Positions 22,482-33,800 of a stretch of DNA of 64,000 bases are shown here, piece by piece. Source of the stretch: Mercurialis annua. Its lineage: Eukaryota; Streptophyta; Magnoliopsida; Malpighiales; Euphorbiaceae. A program made the position numbers and the translations under genes. Each line of letters starts with the position of its first letter. Within the stretch, counting starts at the first letter, position 1. The stretch lies in the NCBI RefSeq assembly GCF_937616625.2, contig NC_065570.1, positions 23,708,046 through 23,772,045 on the forward strand. Reading direction: 5' to 3'. The notes below the pieces were generated by a model, which saw only the letters and a list, made by a program, of their open reading frames with translations, was not told the DNA's origin and searched no databases.

Positions 22482-25400
22482 CTAACAAATAGGGGATCGA
22501 CACTTGCGACCGTATAATGCTTCGTAAGGAGCCATCTCGATGCTTGAATGATAGCTGTTGTTGTAGGCAAACTCGACTAGAGGTAGGTACGTATCCCAAC
22601 TACCTCCGAAGTCTAATACGCAAAGTCGAAGCATATCTTCTAACGTTTGAATCGTTCGCTCAGACTGACCGTCTGTCTGAGGATGAAACGCAGTGCTGAA
22701 ATTTAATCGTGTTCCTAACGCGTCTTGTATGCTTTTCCAGAAATGAGAGGTAAATACGGAACCTCTATCTGAAACGATTGACACGGGAACTCCGTGTAGG
22801 CTCACGATTTTATCGATGTAGATCTCTGCTAACTTTGCTGCAGAATACGTCGTCTTGATAGGTATGAAGTGTGCTGACTTCGTCAAACGATTCACAATTA
22901 CCCAAATAGAATCAAAACCTTTCTGCGTCTTGGGCAATCCGATTACGAAATCCATCGTAATTTGCTCCCATTTCCACTCCGGGATGGGTAACGGCTGAAG
23001 AAATCCGTAAGGTCGCTGATGCTCTAATTTGACTTGCTGACAAGTCGGGCATTTCGCCACGAACTCTGCGATGTCTTTCTTCATTCCGCTCCACCAATAT
23101 GTTGTCTTGATGTCGTGGTACATCTTCGTGGAACCAGGATGAACACTATACATCGTTCCATGAGTCTCCTCCATGATCTTCTGTCTTAAGTCTTCCACAT
23201 CTGGAACGCACATTCGACTGCCGTATTTCAGCATTCCGTTGACGATACTGAAATCTTGACTCTTTCCTTGTTGTACTTCCTCAATTAGATGCTTCAATTG
23301 AGGGTCATCCGCTTGCAACTCTTTAATCTGATCTATTAACGTCGATTGTATCGTTAACTGAGCCATTAGGTTTCCGAGAGATGAAATCTCAAACTCAACC
23401 CCTTGGCTAAACATCGTATGAATCTCGTTAATTAATGGCCTCCGCCATGTTGTTGTAGTGTGCGCGAGACTTCCTGCCGACTTCCTGCTTAATGCATCCG
23501 CCACTACGTTGGCCTTGCCTGGATGGTATTGTATCGTACAATCGTAGTCTTTCAGTAGCTCCATCCATCTCCGCTGTCTGAGGTTTAACTCTCGTTGGTC
23601 AAAAATGTACTTGAGACTCTTATGATCCGTGAATATCTCGCACGTGGCACCAAATAAATAATGTCTCCAAATTTTTAGCGTGAAAATCACCGCTGCTAAC
23701 TCTAGATCATGCGTCGGATAATTCGCCTCGTGCTTCTTAAGCTGTCGCGATGCGTACGCTATTACTCTACCGTGTTGCATAAGAACACATCCTAGTCCAA
23801 TTCTTGATGCATCACAGTAAACTGTTAATCCTTCCGTTCCTTCTGGTAGCGCCAAGACTGGTGCCGTTGTCAGACACTCTTTCAGTTTCAGAAAACTGAG
23901 TTCACATTGGTCCGTCCAATTGAATTTCGCGTTCTTTTGAGTTAACTTCGTCAAAGGTACAGCGATCTTCAAAACGTTCTGTACAAATCGTCTGTAATAT
24001 CCCGCTAAACCAAGGAAACTTCTAACTTCCGTAACTGATTCAGGCCGCTTCCATTCTATCACAGCTTCGATCTTCTTTGGGTCAACCTTAATGCCACTTT
24101 GTGAAACCACATGACCTAAGAAAGCCACTTCCGTTAGCCAAAATTCACATTTAGAGAATTTGGCGTAAAGCTGATGCTCTCTTAGCGTCTGTAGTACTAT
24201 TCGCAAATGTTGAGCGTGCTCTTCTTCTGAACGTGAATAGATTAAAATGTCATCGATAAACACGATCACGAACTGATCCATGTACGGTTTGAATATCCTA
24301 TTCATCAAATCCATGAAGGCTGCTGGGGCGTTCGTCAATCCGAATGACATAACGAGGAACTCATAATGTCCATATCGAGTTCGGAAAGCAGTCTTTTGTA
24401 TGTCATCGTTACGAATCTTCAATTGATGATAGCCTGATCTTAGATCAATCTTGGAGAAAAACTTCGCTCCTTGTAACTGATCGAACAAATCGTCGATTCT
24501 AGGTAACGGATACTTATTCTTAATCGTCACCTTATTCAGCTGTCGATAATCGATACATAGTCGAAGCGATCCATCCTTCTTTTTCACGAACAACACTGGT
24601 GCACCCCACGGGGATACACTCGGTCTAATAAAACCACGATCAAACAATTCTTCTAACTGATCCTTAAGTTCTTTGAGCTCTGCTGGCGCCATTCGATAAG
24701 GAGATATCGATATTGGCTTCGTGCCAGGAGCCAATTCGATACAAAATTCAATCTCGCGATCTGGGGGTAATCCAGGTAATTCCTCTGGAAAAACGTCTGG
24801 ATATTCCGACACAACTGGCACGTTACTTAAATTTATACTTTTCTTCTCCACGTCTCGTACTATTGCTAAGAATCCTTGACATCCCTTCTTCAACATACTA
24901 CAAGCTTTAATAGCTGAAATAATACTCGTAGAAGATTCCATCTTATCACCCTGAATTGAAACCGCTTCAATTCCAGGCATGTTAAACGTCACCGTCTTCT
25001 TCCGACAATCCACGTTGGCATAGTGCTGAGCTAGCCAATCCATTCCTAGTATAACGTCAAAAGCTAATACTTCGAGTAAAATTAAGTCGACTAACAAATC
25101 TCGTCCTTGAACTTTCACAGGACAAGACGGGTAAACGATACTAACTTCCACACTTTCTCCAACTGGAGTAGTTACAGATAAGGGATTCCTAAGATACGCT
25201 GGTTGCACTCCTAACTTACTAGCGAAACTAGGCGAAACAAACGAATGTGTAGCGCCCGGATCAAATAAAACTAATGCGTCTTGAGAAGCGATAGAAAAGG
25301 TACCTTGCACCACCGCATTGGAAGCCTGAGCCTCCTGAGGATTCAGTGCAAAGACCCTAGCTTGACTTCCGCCAGCCTGCGAAGTCTGGCCAGTACCACG

Positions 25401-26690
25401 ACCTCCGCCATTTCTGCCTCCTCGATTCGCATAACCACGGCCTCTCTGGCCAGTAAAGGTACTTCCTGTTTGATCATATCCTGACGCTATCTGCTGCGCA
25501 GTTCTCTGCTGCTGATAGGAAGGCTGTACTACAGTAGTCATCGAACCTTGGGGCATCTGCCTTGGACAATCTCTAGCAAAATGGCCCCGTTGACCACAGT
25601 TAAAACATGCTCCATTAGCAGTGTAACACGCGCCATAGTGCCTCCTATTACAGTTCAAACATAAAGGAACTCCGCCTCCCATGTCACTCATCGATCTGGC
25701 ACTAAATCTGGTGCCTGAAGTACTGACTCTAGTTCCATACCGAGCTCTCTTATTTCTCTGTTGACGTGATGGGGGTCGAGAATAACTCCTAACGTATGAT
25801 TGGGTAGGTGCGCTCTGTGCGCTGCGAAACACATTATCTCTCACAGGCGCAACATTGGAAGGGTCAGGAATTCTTCCAAAACGGATCAGAGAAACTTCCA
25901 TTTGCCTAGCACTATCAATCAGTTGCACTAAGGTTCTTCCGATATCAGACGTCAGACTCACAAATTCAGCTCCTAGACCCTCTACAAACCTTGAGTTCAC
26001 TCTGACTGGGTCTGTAGTCAGGTCTGGTGCAAACCTACTCACTCTAGTGAACTCCGTCACATACTCCTGCACAGACCGATTGCCTCTACTCAGGGTCAAC
26101 CACTGACTACGATAACTCTCCGTCACCGCATAAGGTAAAAAGTACTCCCTAAAATGGTTCGCGAATTCAGCCCAGGTCATAGTCTCCATGGTTGGCTGAA
26201 TGTGCTGCTGAAACCAATCTTTTGCGGGTCCTTTCAATGACATTTCCACCATAATGATGGTCTGTCTCTCATTAGCTTGCAGGCGTCGAGCATTACGTTC
26301 TACTTCTTCGAGGAAATCGAGAGCATCACCTGTACTGTCAAACTTAGTTGGCTTGAGGCGCATATAAGCCAAAACGATATCTCGATCAGTGAAAGCCACG
26401 CTACGCAACTGTTGCTGCTGTAGTTGCTCACGATGCATATTCTGCACCTCAGCCTGATTGGCTTGCATAGCCGCAATTCCTGTAAGGAACTGATTCAGAT
26501 CAAACCCCACAACATTAGGTTGCTGGGCTTGCGCTTGCACTCCAGGTGCCTGCGCCTGGGCCTCTTGGCCACCACCTCCTCCGTGAACAGAAGACTCATC
26601 TTGAGCTTCTGGATGGACGTCATGCGCCCCTTCTATAATATTTTGTGCTGCAGCGGCAGCTCGCTCTACTTCTTGTCGTTGGTCAGACAT
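22482..26690 (-). CDS. gag-pol polyprotein of element C (gag, protease, reverse transcriptase, RNase H, integrase core)
   Basis: One open frame of 1,402 residues from the ATG at 26690. A TTG three codons upstream is in frame but is not a plausible plant start. Order: gag capsid region (about 95-285); CCHC zinc knuckle [14 protein letters not shown] (362-375); aspartic protease [10 protein letters not shown] (active Asp 477); reverse transcriptase (about 685-860) with FIDD catalytic Asp 813/814; RNase H with Asp 960, Glu 997, Asp 1022; integrase with the HHCC finger (His 1177 and 1184, Cys 1214 and 1217) and catalytic Asp 1247, Asp 1308, Glu 1344 at the usual D-35-E spacing. Oddities: the protease reads DPGA where DSGA/DTGA is normal, and integrase has VIVNRLTK where VIVDRLTK is usual. 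It ends early at TAG (22482-22484), before the chromodomain. Confidence 0.95.
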   Translation of the reverse strand: MSDQRQEVERAAAAAQNIIEGAHDVHPEAQDESSVHGGGGGQEAQAQAPGVQAQAQQPNVVGFDLNQFLTGIAAMQANQAEVQNMHREQLQQQQLRSVAFTDRDIVLAYMRLKPTKFDSTGDALDFLEEVERNARRLQANERQTIIMVEMSLKGPAKDWFQQHIQPTMETMTWAEFANHFREYFLPYAVTESYRSQWLTLSRGNRSVQEYVTEFTRVSRFAPDLTTDPVRVNSRFVEGLGAEFVSLTSDIGRTLVQLIDSARQMEVSLIRFGRIPDPSNVAPVRDNVFRSAQSAPTQSYVRSYSRPPSRQQRNKRARYGTRVSTSGTRFSARSMSDMGGGVPLCLNCNRRHYGACYTANGACFNCGQRGHFARDCPRQMPQGSMTTVVQPSYQQQRTAQQIASGYDQTGSTFTGQRGRGYANRGGRNGGGRGTGQTSQAGGSQARVFALNPQEAQASNAVVQGTFSIASQDALVLFDPGATHSFVSPSFASKLGVQPAYLRNPLSVTTPVGESVEVSIVYPSCPVKVQGRDLLVDLILLEVLAFDVILGMDWLAQHYANVDCRKKTVTFNMPGIEAVSIQGDKMESSTSIISAIKACSMLKKGCQGFLAIVRDVEKKSINLSNVPVVSEYPDVFPEELPGLPPDREIEFCIELAPGTKPISISPYRMAPAELKELKDQLEELFDRGFIRPSVSPWGAPVLFVKKKDGSLRLCIDYRQLNKVTIKNKYPLPRIDDLFDQLQGAKFFSKIDLRSGYHQLKIRNDDIQKTAFRTRYGHYEFLVMSFGLTNAPAAFMDLMNRIFKPYMDQFVIVFIDDILIYSRSEEEHAQHLRIVLQTLREHQLYAKFSKCEFWLTEVAFLGHVVSQSGIKVDPKKIEAVIEWKRPESVTEVRSFLGLAGYYRRFVQNVLKIAVPLTKLTQKNAKFNWTDQCELSFLKLKECLTTAPVLALPEGTEGLTVYCDASRIGLGCVLMQHGRVIAYASRQLKKHEANYPTHDLELAAVIFTLKIWRHYLFGATCEIFTDHKSLKYIFDQRELNLRQRRWMELLKDYDCTIQYHPGKANVVADALSRKSAGSLAHTTTTWRRPLINEIHTMFSQGVEFEISSLGNLMAQLTIQSTLIDQIKELQADDPQLKHLIEEVQQGKSQDFSIVNGMLKYGSRMCVPDVEDLRQKIMEETHGTMYSVHPGSTKMYHDIKTTYWWSGMKKDIAEFVAKCPTCQQVKLEHQRPYGFLQPLPIPEWKWEQITMDFVIGLPKTQKGFDSIWVIVNRLTKSAHFIPIKTTYSAAKLAEIYIDKIVSLHGVPVSIVSDRGSVFTSHFWKSIQDALGTRLNFSTAFHPQTDGQSERTIQTLEDMLRLCVLDFGGSWDTYLPLVEFAYNNSYHSSIEMAPYEALYGRKCRSPIC

Positions 26691-26953
26691 CCTGACCAAG
26701 ACAAACAGCGTTACTTAGCCACATAACCGCATATTATCGCAAACGCATACCGTAATAAACGCGCATCTCATCACAAGCGAACACACACATAAGACAGACT
26801 CACATCCTAGAGGGAAAGCTGAAAGTTTGAAAATCAAACGAATACGTAACAAAGACAAGACTCGAGTCCTATATGCTGCAGTAGAACCCTAAGAAAATCA
26901 ATCATTCTTCTAACATAAGCAATGGTAACTGGACCATGCTCTGATACCAACAT
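26691..26953 (-). other. Element C leader between the primer site and gag
   Basis: About 260 bp between the 5' LTR and the gag start. It contains the primer-binding site next to the LTR; I see no other feature. The equivalent leader region in other elements carries packaging signals, which cannot be identified by eye here. Confidence 0.6.
26938..26949 (-). promoter_or_regulatory. Primer-binding site of element C (initiator tRNA-Met type)
   Basis: Element strand TGGTATCAGAGC, complementary to the 3' end of plant initiator tRNA-Met. Four bases separate it from the LTR end at 26954. Identical to the site in element A. Confidence 0.9.
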
Positions 26954-27360
26954 TGTCACGAGCCAATCTCAAGGCCGAGACCGGCGCTAGGGAATGGGAG
27001 TGGTTGCTCCGAAACCCGTAGCAAGCCTAAAAACGTAAAATAATTTTTCGCAAAACATAAACGTCATGCATGACATAAATAAACACGTGTCATGCAGAAG
27101 CACACATGCCAGGCACACATATCCTCTGGCAGTCACAATATATATAACGCAGCAAGCGTAAAACGTTTAAGACTTTAAAACAGTAAAGTTATATTTACAG
27201 AAAGCTACACATACAAGTTGACTTACAAAACACTTATCTACTGCAGCTCTAAGAGTAAAGTACTGTTTCTTTACATACTCAAAAATACAGACTTCTGGAA
27301 GTAGGATAGAAGTCCGTTGCTTCAAAGCGTCTTTATCCTGAAAGGAAATCTGTGAGGGGT

Positions 27361-27704
27361 CAGTATATTGGGATATACTGAGTGAGTTCATACATTTACT
27401 AATAAGTATTCAAATAAAACATAAAATCGTAATCAATCATATGCAGCCAAGTACAGGATCCGAATGAAACCTTAATCCTCAAACATACTAATAATCAATC
27501 GATCAACCCAATCATAAATATCAATTGCGAGTCCAACTCGCTGGTGGCCCAGCCACTAGATACGGGGACTTCCAGGCTACACCGTAGCCGAGTTCACTCT
27601 CGTATCGAAATCATAACCCAATCGTAAATTTCATGTTCATCATCAGCTCCCAGCTGAGGCATATCAAAACTGGTGATCACACAGTCCTATTGTCGCCCAA
27701 TAGG
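27361..27704. other. Conserved hairpin module in element C right LTR
   Basis: Same series of inverted repeats as 20148-20491, at constant offset 7213. All stems listed for the left LTR are intact here. Confidence 0.7.
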
Positions 27705-28208
27705 TAGCACGTTCCATCGGATCAATACTGGTTTCAAATCAACCATATGTAATTCATAAAAAGAATTCGCATATAAAACATGCAATTCAAATATAAAGCA
27801 ATATAAAATAATTGCTTAAATAAATACTTTAAAAGCAAATCGTATAAACTCACTGAAAACGCTTATCCAAAAATACGTCGGGGCTTTAGAACGTCAAGCT
27901 TCCCGAACTACTGGTCCAGCTGCTTCTTGCCTCGCCGGATCTAAAACAATTTTAAAACATTTGACTTGTATTAGAATCCTATTCTAAGATTGACTCTAGA
28001 CTCAAGACTTGACACGTTTCACTTTCATTAATCATCGTGCTTCTCACGCATATCCCATTAAACGATATCAAACTCGTTTACGGATCGCAATTTACTTCCA
28101 ATTCAATCTTCTTATAACCTCATTAGGTTAACTACTACTCGATTTCCGATTCAATACGCGTAATTAATTCAATCGAAGTACGAAGACTCAGGGTGCGAGA
28201 ATCGAAGG

Positions 28209-28364
28209 GTGCACGCTCGTGCAGGGAGGTACATGTTCGTGTACCTTGGTACACGTTCGTGTACCATTGATGGTACACGTTCGTGTACCTCAAGTACACG
28301 TTCGTGTACCACAGTACACGATCGTGTACAGTCGTGCACGATCCCCCGGAATCGATTTCCGGGG
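28209..28364. other. Palindrome block in U3 of element C right LTR
   Basis: Same cluster of GTACACG/CGTGTAC palindromes and the CCCCGGAA/TTCCGGGG hairpin as at 20996-21151, offset 7213, unchanged between the two LTRs. Being in the 5' LTR, this copy lies upstream of the expected transcription start. Confidence 0.75.
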
Positions 28365-29073
28365 TTTCCGACCTGCTATATACGTAAAAACGCTCCAAAC
28401 TCAGCCAAAACGCGTATTCTAAGCTCAAATCGCTATATATCAATCCTATACTCGATAAAACGATAAAATCGTTTCGTGGCCTAAAACTTTGAATCGATAT
28501 AACATAAAATATAATCAACGAAACGGTAAAACGTCGAGCTTACCGTGATTACCCGTTGAAATACGATCGTTTGGAGTTATAGAACGTCGGAAACGGACGA
28601 GAAACGGAAACCACACGACGAACCGTACGTTATCGCCGTTGAGAACGCGAGAAAGAAAGAAAGGAGATGAAGGTTCTGATTCCTTCATCTGAAGGTATGA
28701 ATTATAAATATATAATGGCTAACTTGCCATTTGGTCCTTGAAACTATTCAAAGCTTGCAATTTAATCCAAATCTAAATCAATTAATCTTTCCATTAATTC
28801 AAATACGTATTATTTATCTCCGAATAAATAATACTAACTTAAAATATAGATTTTCATCGAAAATCCTCCAATTTCTATTTTCGGGCTTAATTGGCTAATT
28901 TGCACTTTAGCCCCTAAACTTTTCAAATTAACTCCTTTAATCCCGCTAATTAACTCATTAAATTTTATTCTTAATTTCCGATATAATTAAATTAAATTCT
29001 CCTTAATTTAATTTATCGAAAATCTCGACACGTGGCACGACTTAATTATCTTAAAATACTTTGGGGTATTACA

Positions 29074-29078
29074 AGTAT
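29074..29078. other. Target-site duplication of element C, right (AGTAT)
   Basis: Perfect match to 19736-19740; solo LTR B sequence resumes immediately after. Confidence 0.97.
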
Positions 29079-29829
29079 TCACACTCAACCACGTCAGTCG
29101 CGACAAATCTCTTAATTCCAATGGTGGGTCCAACCCACTGGTAGGTCCGACCTACTAGATACGGGGCTCAGGTTACACTGTAACCGAGTTCACTCTCGTA
29201 TCGCATTCGTATATTCAACTTCGAAATTCGTGTTCTTAATCGTATTCACAGCTGTATCAAATAAATATTGGTGATCACACAGTCCTATTGCCGCTCAATA
29301 GGTAGCACGTTCCATCAGATCAATACTGGTTTCAAATCAAGCGTATATGCAATTCATATAAAGATTTCGCACTATAAACATGCAAATCAAACATAAAGCA
29401 ATATAAAATAATTGCTTGCGTAAATACTTTAAAAGTAAACTTGTAAAAACTCACAGTGACCGCTTATCCAAAAATACTTCGGTGCTCAGAAACGCCTAGC
29501 TTCCCGAGCTCCTGGTCCAGCGGCTCCTTGCCTCGCCGGATCAAAAACTATTTTAAAATAATTGACTCACGTCAGAATCCTATTCTAAGATTGACTCTAG
29601 ACTCGGGACACGACATGCTAAATTCATTAACCGTCGTGCTTTTCATGTATATCCCGATAAACGGTTTCTAACTCGTTTACGAGTCGAATATCATTTCTAA
29701 ATCCATTCTCGTTTAACCTCGTTAGGTTAAATAATTCGAACTAATCGATAATTAGTCGATAAACTAATCAGTTGCAATAATTTTACGCGAAAACGGGTCC
29801 AAACTCAAAAATAAAACGATCAGGCAAAA

Positions 29830-29870
29830 CACTGTGCGGGCGCACGTTTGACTGTGCGCTCGCACAGTCT
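29830..29870. other. Palindrome block in U3 of solo LTR B, left copy
   Basis: GTGCG/CGCAC near 29834-29845, then GACTGTGCG (29850-29858) and CGCACAGTC (29861-29869), a 9-bp dyad. Same as 37577-37612 in the right copy. It sits at a place in the LTR comparable to the GTACACG block of element C. Confidence 0.6.
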
Positions 29871-30841
29871 CTTCAGACTGTGCGTTTGACAGTGGAGGTG
29901 TTCGACGCACAGCCACGGGCTCGCGCCCCGAGGCCCAATCCGACGTGCTTCCGATATAATTTCACATTTTCGACATCCAAACAACGCACAAACACGTCAA
30001 AATGACTAAATCCTAATTCAAAATGTTATACATCAATCCTTATATCGTTAAAACGATATAATCGTTTCGTGGCCTAAAATTTTAACTCGATATATCGAGA
30101 AATTCATCCATTCAAACGATAAAACGTCAAGCTTACCATGATTCGCCGTCCAAATACGATCAATTCGAGCTATGAAACGTCGGAAACGGACGAGAAACGA
30201 AGATCGAGAGACGGGACGTAATCCTTCGTTAAAGGAAATGAAAGAAGGAAATGAAAATGGATTCTCTGGATCCTTTATTCCTTCGTCTGAAGGGTTATAT
30301 TTATATAATGGTCAATATACTCTTTTAATCCTTCATCTCTTTAACTTAAACCAATTCTCTATTAAACTTTCTATTTTAACTTAACAATTATTTATTTACC
30401 TTAACTGAATTACGTACGTATCATTTATATCCAAATAAATAAGACAACTCCAAAATTATTATTTTCCATCGATATTCTTTTAATCGCTATTCTCGGGCTT
30501 AACTGGCTAATTTATGTTTTAGTCCTTGAACTTTTCAAAAATTGCAATTTAATCCAACACGTATCCGCGTCCAAATTTTAAAAGGTCTCCAATCGACTCA
30601 CAACTTTTTCCATAAATATTATAAAATGTTTCGCGGACCTTGGCAAAATAATTATTATCTCGGAATTTATAATTTATTTTATATTAATTTCCTAGGTTAT
30701 TTCATTAATTCCCACTAATCCGCTCAATATCTATTATTCTATATTTCCAATATAATTAAATTAAATCCTTTTTAATTTAATTTATCGGAATTCACAACAC
30801 ATTGCACGACTTAATTATTCTAAAACATTTGGGGTATTACA

Positions 30842-33800
30842 AACGGTGAAACGCTTTATTTTTGTTTCGTAATGTTTGTAAACTATTGGCTTAATTTGCT
30901 AAAAATGGGAAACGTTTAGATTTGTTTCGTAACGTTTGTAAACGTTTGGCTTCCATCGTAAAAAGGTTGAAACGTTTGGATTTATTTCGTAACGTTTGTA
31001 AATGTTTGGCATAATTCGGTAAAAAGGTGAAACGTTTGGATTTGTTTCGTAACGTTTTAAACGTTTGGCTTAAATCGCTAAAATGGGGAAATGTTTGGAT
31101 TTGTTTTGTAAAGTTTGTAAACGTTTGGCTTAAATTAATAAAAAGGTGAAGCGCTTGAATTTGTTTCGAACGTTTGTTAACGTTTGGCTTAAATCGCTAA
31201 AAAGGTGAAACGTTTGGATTTGTTTCGTAACGTTTGTAAACGTTTGGCTTAAATTGCTAAAAGGTGAAACGTTTGGTTTTGTTTCGTAACGTGTGTAAAT
31301 GTTCGGCTTAAATCGCTAAAAAGGTGAGACGTTTGGATTTGTTTCGTAACGTTTGTAAACGTTTGGCTTCAATCGCTAAAAAGGTAAAACGCTTGGATTT
31401 GTTTCGTAACGTTTGCAAAGGTTTGGCATAAATCGCTAAAAATGTGAAAGTTTGGATTTGTTTCATTACGTTATAAACATTTGGCGTAAATCACTAAAAT
31501 GGGGAAACGTTTGGATTTGTTTCTTAATGTTTGTAAATGTTCGGCTTAAATTGCTAAAAAGGTGAAATTTTTGGTTTTGTTTCTTAACGTTTGTAAATTT
31601 TCGGCTTAAATCGCTAGAAAGGTGAAACGTTTCGATTTGTTTCGTAACGTTTGTAACCGTTTGGCTTAAATTACTAAAAAGGTGAAACACTTGAGTTTGT
31701 TTCGGAACGTTTGTAAACAATTGGCTTAAATTGGTAAAAAGTTGAAACGCTTGGATTTGTTTCGTAACGTTTGTAAACGTTTTGCTTAAATTGCTAAAAA
31801 GGTGAAACGCTTTTTTTTGTTTCGTAACGTTTTTAAGGGTTTGGCTTAAATCGCTAAAAAATGAAACGTTTGGATGTGTTTCATAACGTTTTAAACGTTT
31901 GGTTTTGTTTCATAACCTTTGTAAACGTGTGGCTTATATCGCTAAAAAGGTGAAACATTTTGATTGGTTTTGTAACGTTTGTAAACGTTTGGCTTAAATT
32001 GCTAAAAAGGTGAAACGCTGGGATATTTTTCGTTACGTTTGGCATGAATTTCTAAAAAGGTGAAATGCTTGGTTTTGTTTCATAACGTTTGTAAAGGTTT
32101 TGCTTAAATCGCTAAAAAGGTGAAACGTTTGGATTTGTTTCGTAACGTTTTAAACGATTGGCTTAAATTGCTAAAATGGGGAAACGTTTGGACTTGTTTC
32201 GTAACGTTTGTAAACGTTTGGCTTAAATCGCTAAAAAGGTGAAACGTTTGACATTTCGTAACGCTTGTACACGTTTGGCATTAATCGCTAAAATGGGGAA
32301 ACGATTGTATTTGTTTCGTAACGTTTGTAAATGTTTGGCTTAAATTCCTATAAAGGTGAAACGTTTGGATTTGTTTCGTAATGTTTTAAACGTTTGGTTT
32401 TGTTTCGTAACGTTTGTAAACGTTCGGTTTAAATCGCTAAAAATGTGAAACGTTTGTATTTGTTTCGTAACGTTTGTAAACATGTGCCTTAAATCGCTAA
32501 AAAGATAAAACGTTTGGATTTGTTTCGTTACGTTTGTAAACATTTGGCTTAAATTGCTAAAAAGGTGACACGTTTAAATTTGTTTCGTAACCTTTGTAAA
32601 CGTTTGGCTGAATGCTAAAAAGGGGAAAAGTTTGGTTTTTTTTTTCATAACCTTTGTAAACGTTTGGCTTAAATCACTAAAAAGGCGAAACGTTTGGATT
32701 TTTTCATAACGTTTGTAAACGTTTGGCTTAAATTGCAAAATAAGTGAAACGCTTGGATTTATTTCGTAACATTTGGCTTAAATTGCTAAAAAGGTAAAAC
32801 GCTTGGATTTGTTTTGTAACGTTTGTAAATGTTTCGCTTACATTGCTAAAAAGATAAAACGTTTGGATTTGTTTCGTAACGTTTATAAACGTTTGGCTTA
32901 AATCGCTAAAAAGGGGAAACATTTTGATTTGTTTCGTACCGTTTGTAAATGTTTGGCTTAAATCGCTAAAAAGGTGAAATGTTTGGATTTGTTTCGTAGC
33001 ATATTAAATGTTTGGCTTAAATCGCTAATATGGGGAAACGTTTGGATTTGTATCGTAACGTTTGTAAACGTTTGGCAAAAATTGTTAAAAAGGTGAAATG
33101 TTTGGTTTTGTTTCGTAACGTTTGTAAATGTTTGGCTTAAATTGCTAAAGAGGTGAAACATTTGGATTTGTATCGTAACGTTTGTAAATGTTTGGCTTCA
33201 ATCGCTAAAAAGGTGAAACATTTGGATTTGTTTCGTAACGTTTGTAAAGGGTTTGGCATAAATCGCTAAAAAGGTGAAATGTTTATATTTGTTTCGTAAC
33301 GTTTTAAACGTTTGGCTTAAATCGCTAAAATGGGAAAACGTTTGGATTTGTTTCGTAACGTTTTGAACGTTTGGCTTAAATCGCTAAAATGGGAAAACTT
33401 TTGGATTTGTTTCGAAACGTTTGTAAACGTTAGGCTTAAATTGCTAATAAGGTGAAATGTTTGGTTTTGTTTCGTAACGTTTGTAAACGTTCGGCTTAAA
33501 TCCCTAAAAAGGTGAAACTTTTAGATTTGTTTCGTAACGTTTGTAAATGTAGCTTAAATTGCTAAAAAGGTGAAACGCTTGGATTTGTTTCATAACGTTT
33601 GTAAACGTTTGACTTAAAATACTAAAAAGGTGAAACGCTTGAATTTGTTTCGGAACGCTTGTAAACGTTTGGCTTAAATTGCTAAAAAGGTGAGATGCTT
33701 TGATTTATTTTGTAACGTTTATAAAAAATTGGCTTAAATTGCTAAAAGGGGAAACGTTGGATTTTGTTTAGTAACATTTGAAAGGGTTTGTCTTAAATCG

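Larger units (their letters stand above)
19741..29073 (-). mobile_element. Element C: Tekay/Del-type Ty3/gypsy chromovirus, 9,333 bp, structurally complete
   Basis: A complete LTR retrotransposon: two LTRs of 2,120 bp each, primer-binding site (26938-26949), gag-pol frame with a chromodomain, polypurine tract (21861-21873), and a perfect 5-bp target duplication AGTAT. It is nested inside the left copy of solo LTR B. By eye the two LTRs differ at about 15 of 2,120 positions with no length difference, which indicates a recent insertion. A single in-frame stop in pol separates the chromodomain from the rest, so this copy is probably not autonomous now, though it is otherwise well kept. Confidence 0.96.
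26954..29073 (-). repeat. Element C right LTR (element 5' LTR)
   Basis: 2,120 bp, same length as 19741-21860. Differences seen by eye are mostly C/T or G/A transitions (for example at the 3' end GGGGTATTACA against GGCGTATTACA). It should hold the element promoter, but no TATA box or start site could be fixed by eye. Confidence 0.97.
18970..30841 (-). mobile_element. Solo LTR of family B, left copy, split by element C
   Basis: Two pieces, 18970-19740 and 29074-30841, align end to end with the uninterrupted LTR at 36069-38571. It starts TGTCATGACC and ends GGGGTATTACA, typical Tekay LTR termini, with no B interior or second LTR, so it is a solo LTR left by recombination between two LTRs. Apart from the inserted element, it differs from the right copy by a longer TA run, a 13-bp segment near 30366-30385, and a few dozen substitutions. 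Orientation is taken from homology to the LTRs of A and C. Confidence 0.9.

Noticed and set aside
22517..26726. Plus-strand frames of 60-100 codons opposite gag-pol
   Set aside because: Shadows of the coding strand; no domain and no start context.
30172..30384. Frame starting MKRRKRTRNEDRETG in solo LTR B (also at 37915)
   Set aside because: Present only as part of the LTR, charged low-complexity sequence, with different C-termini in the two copies.
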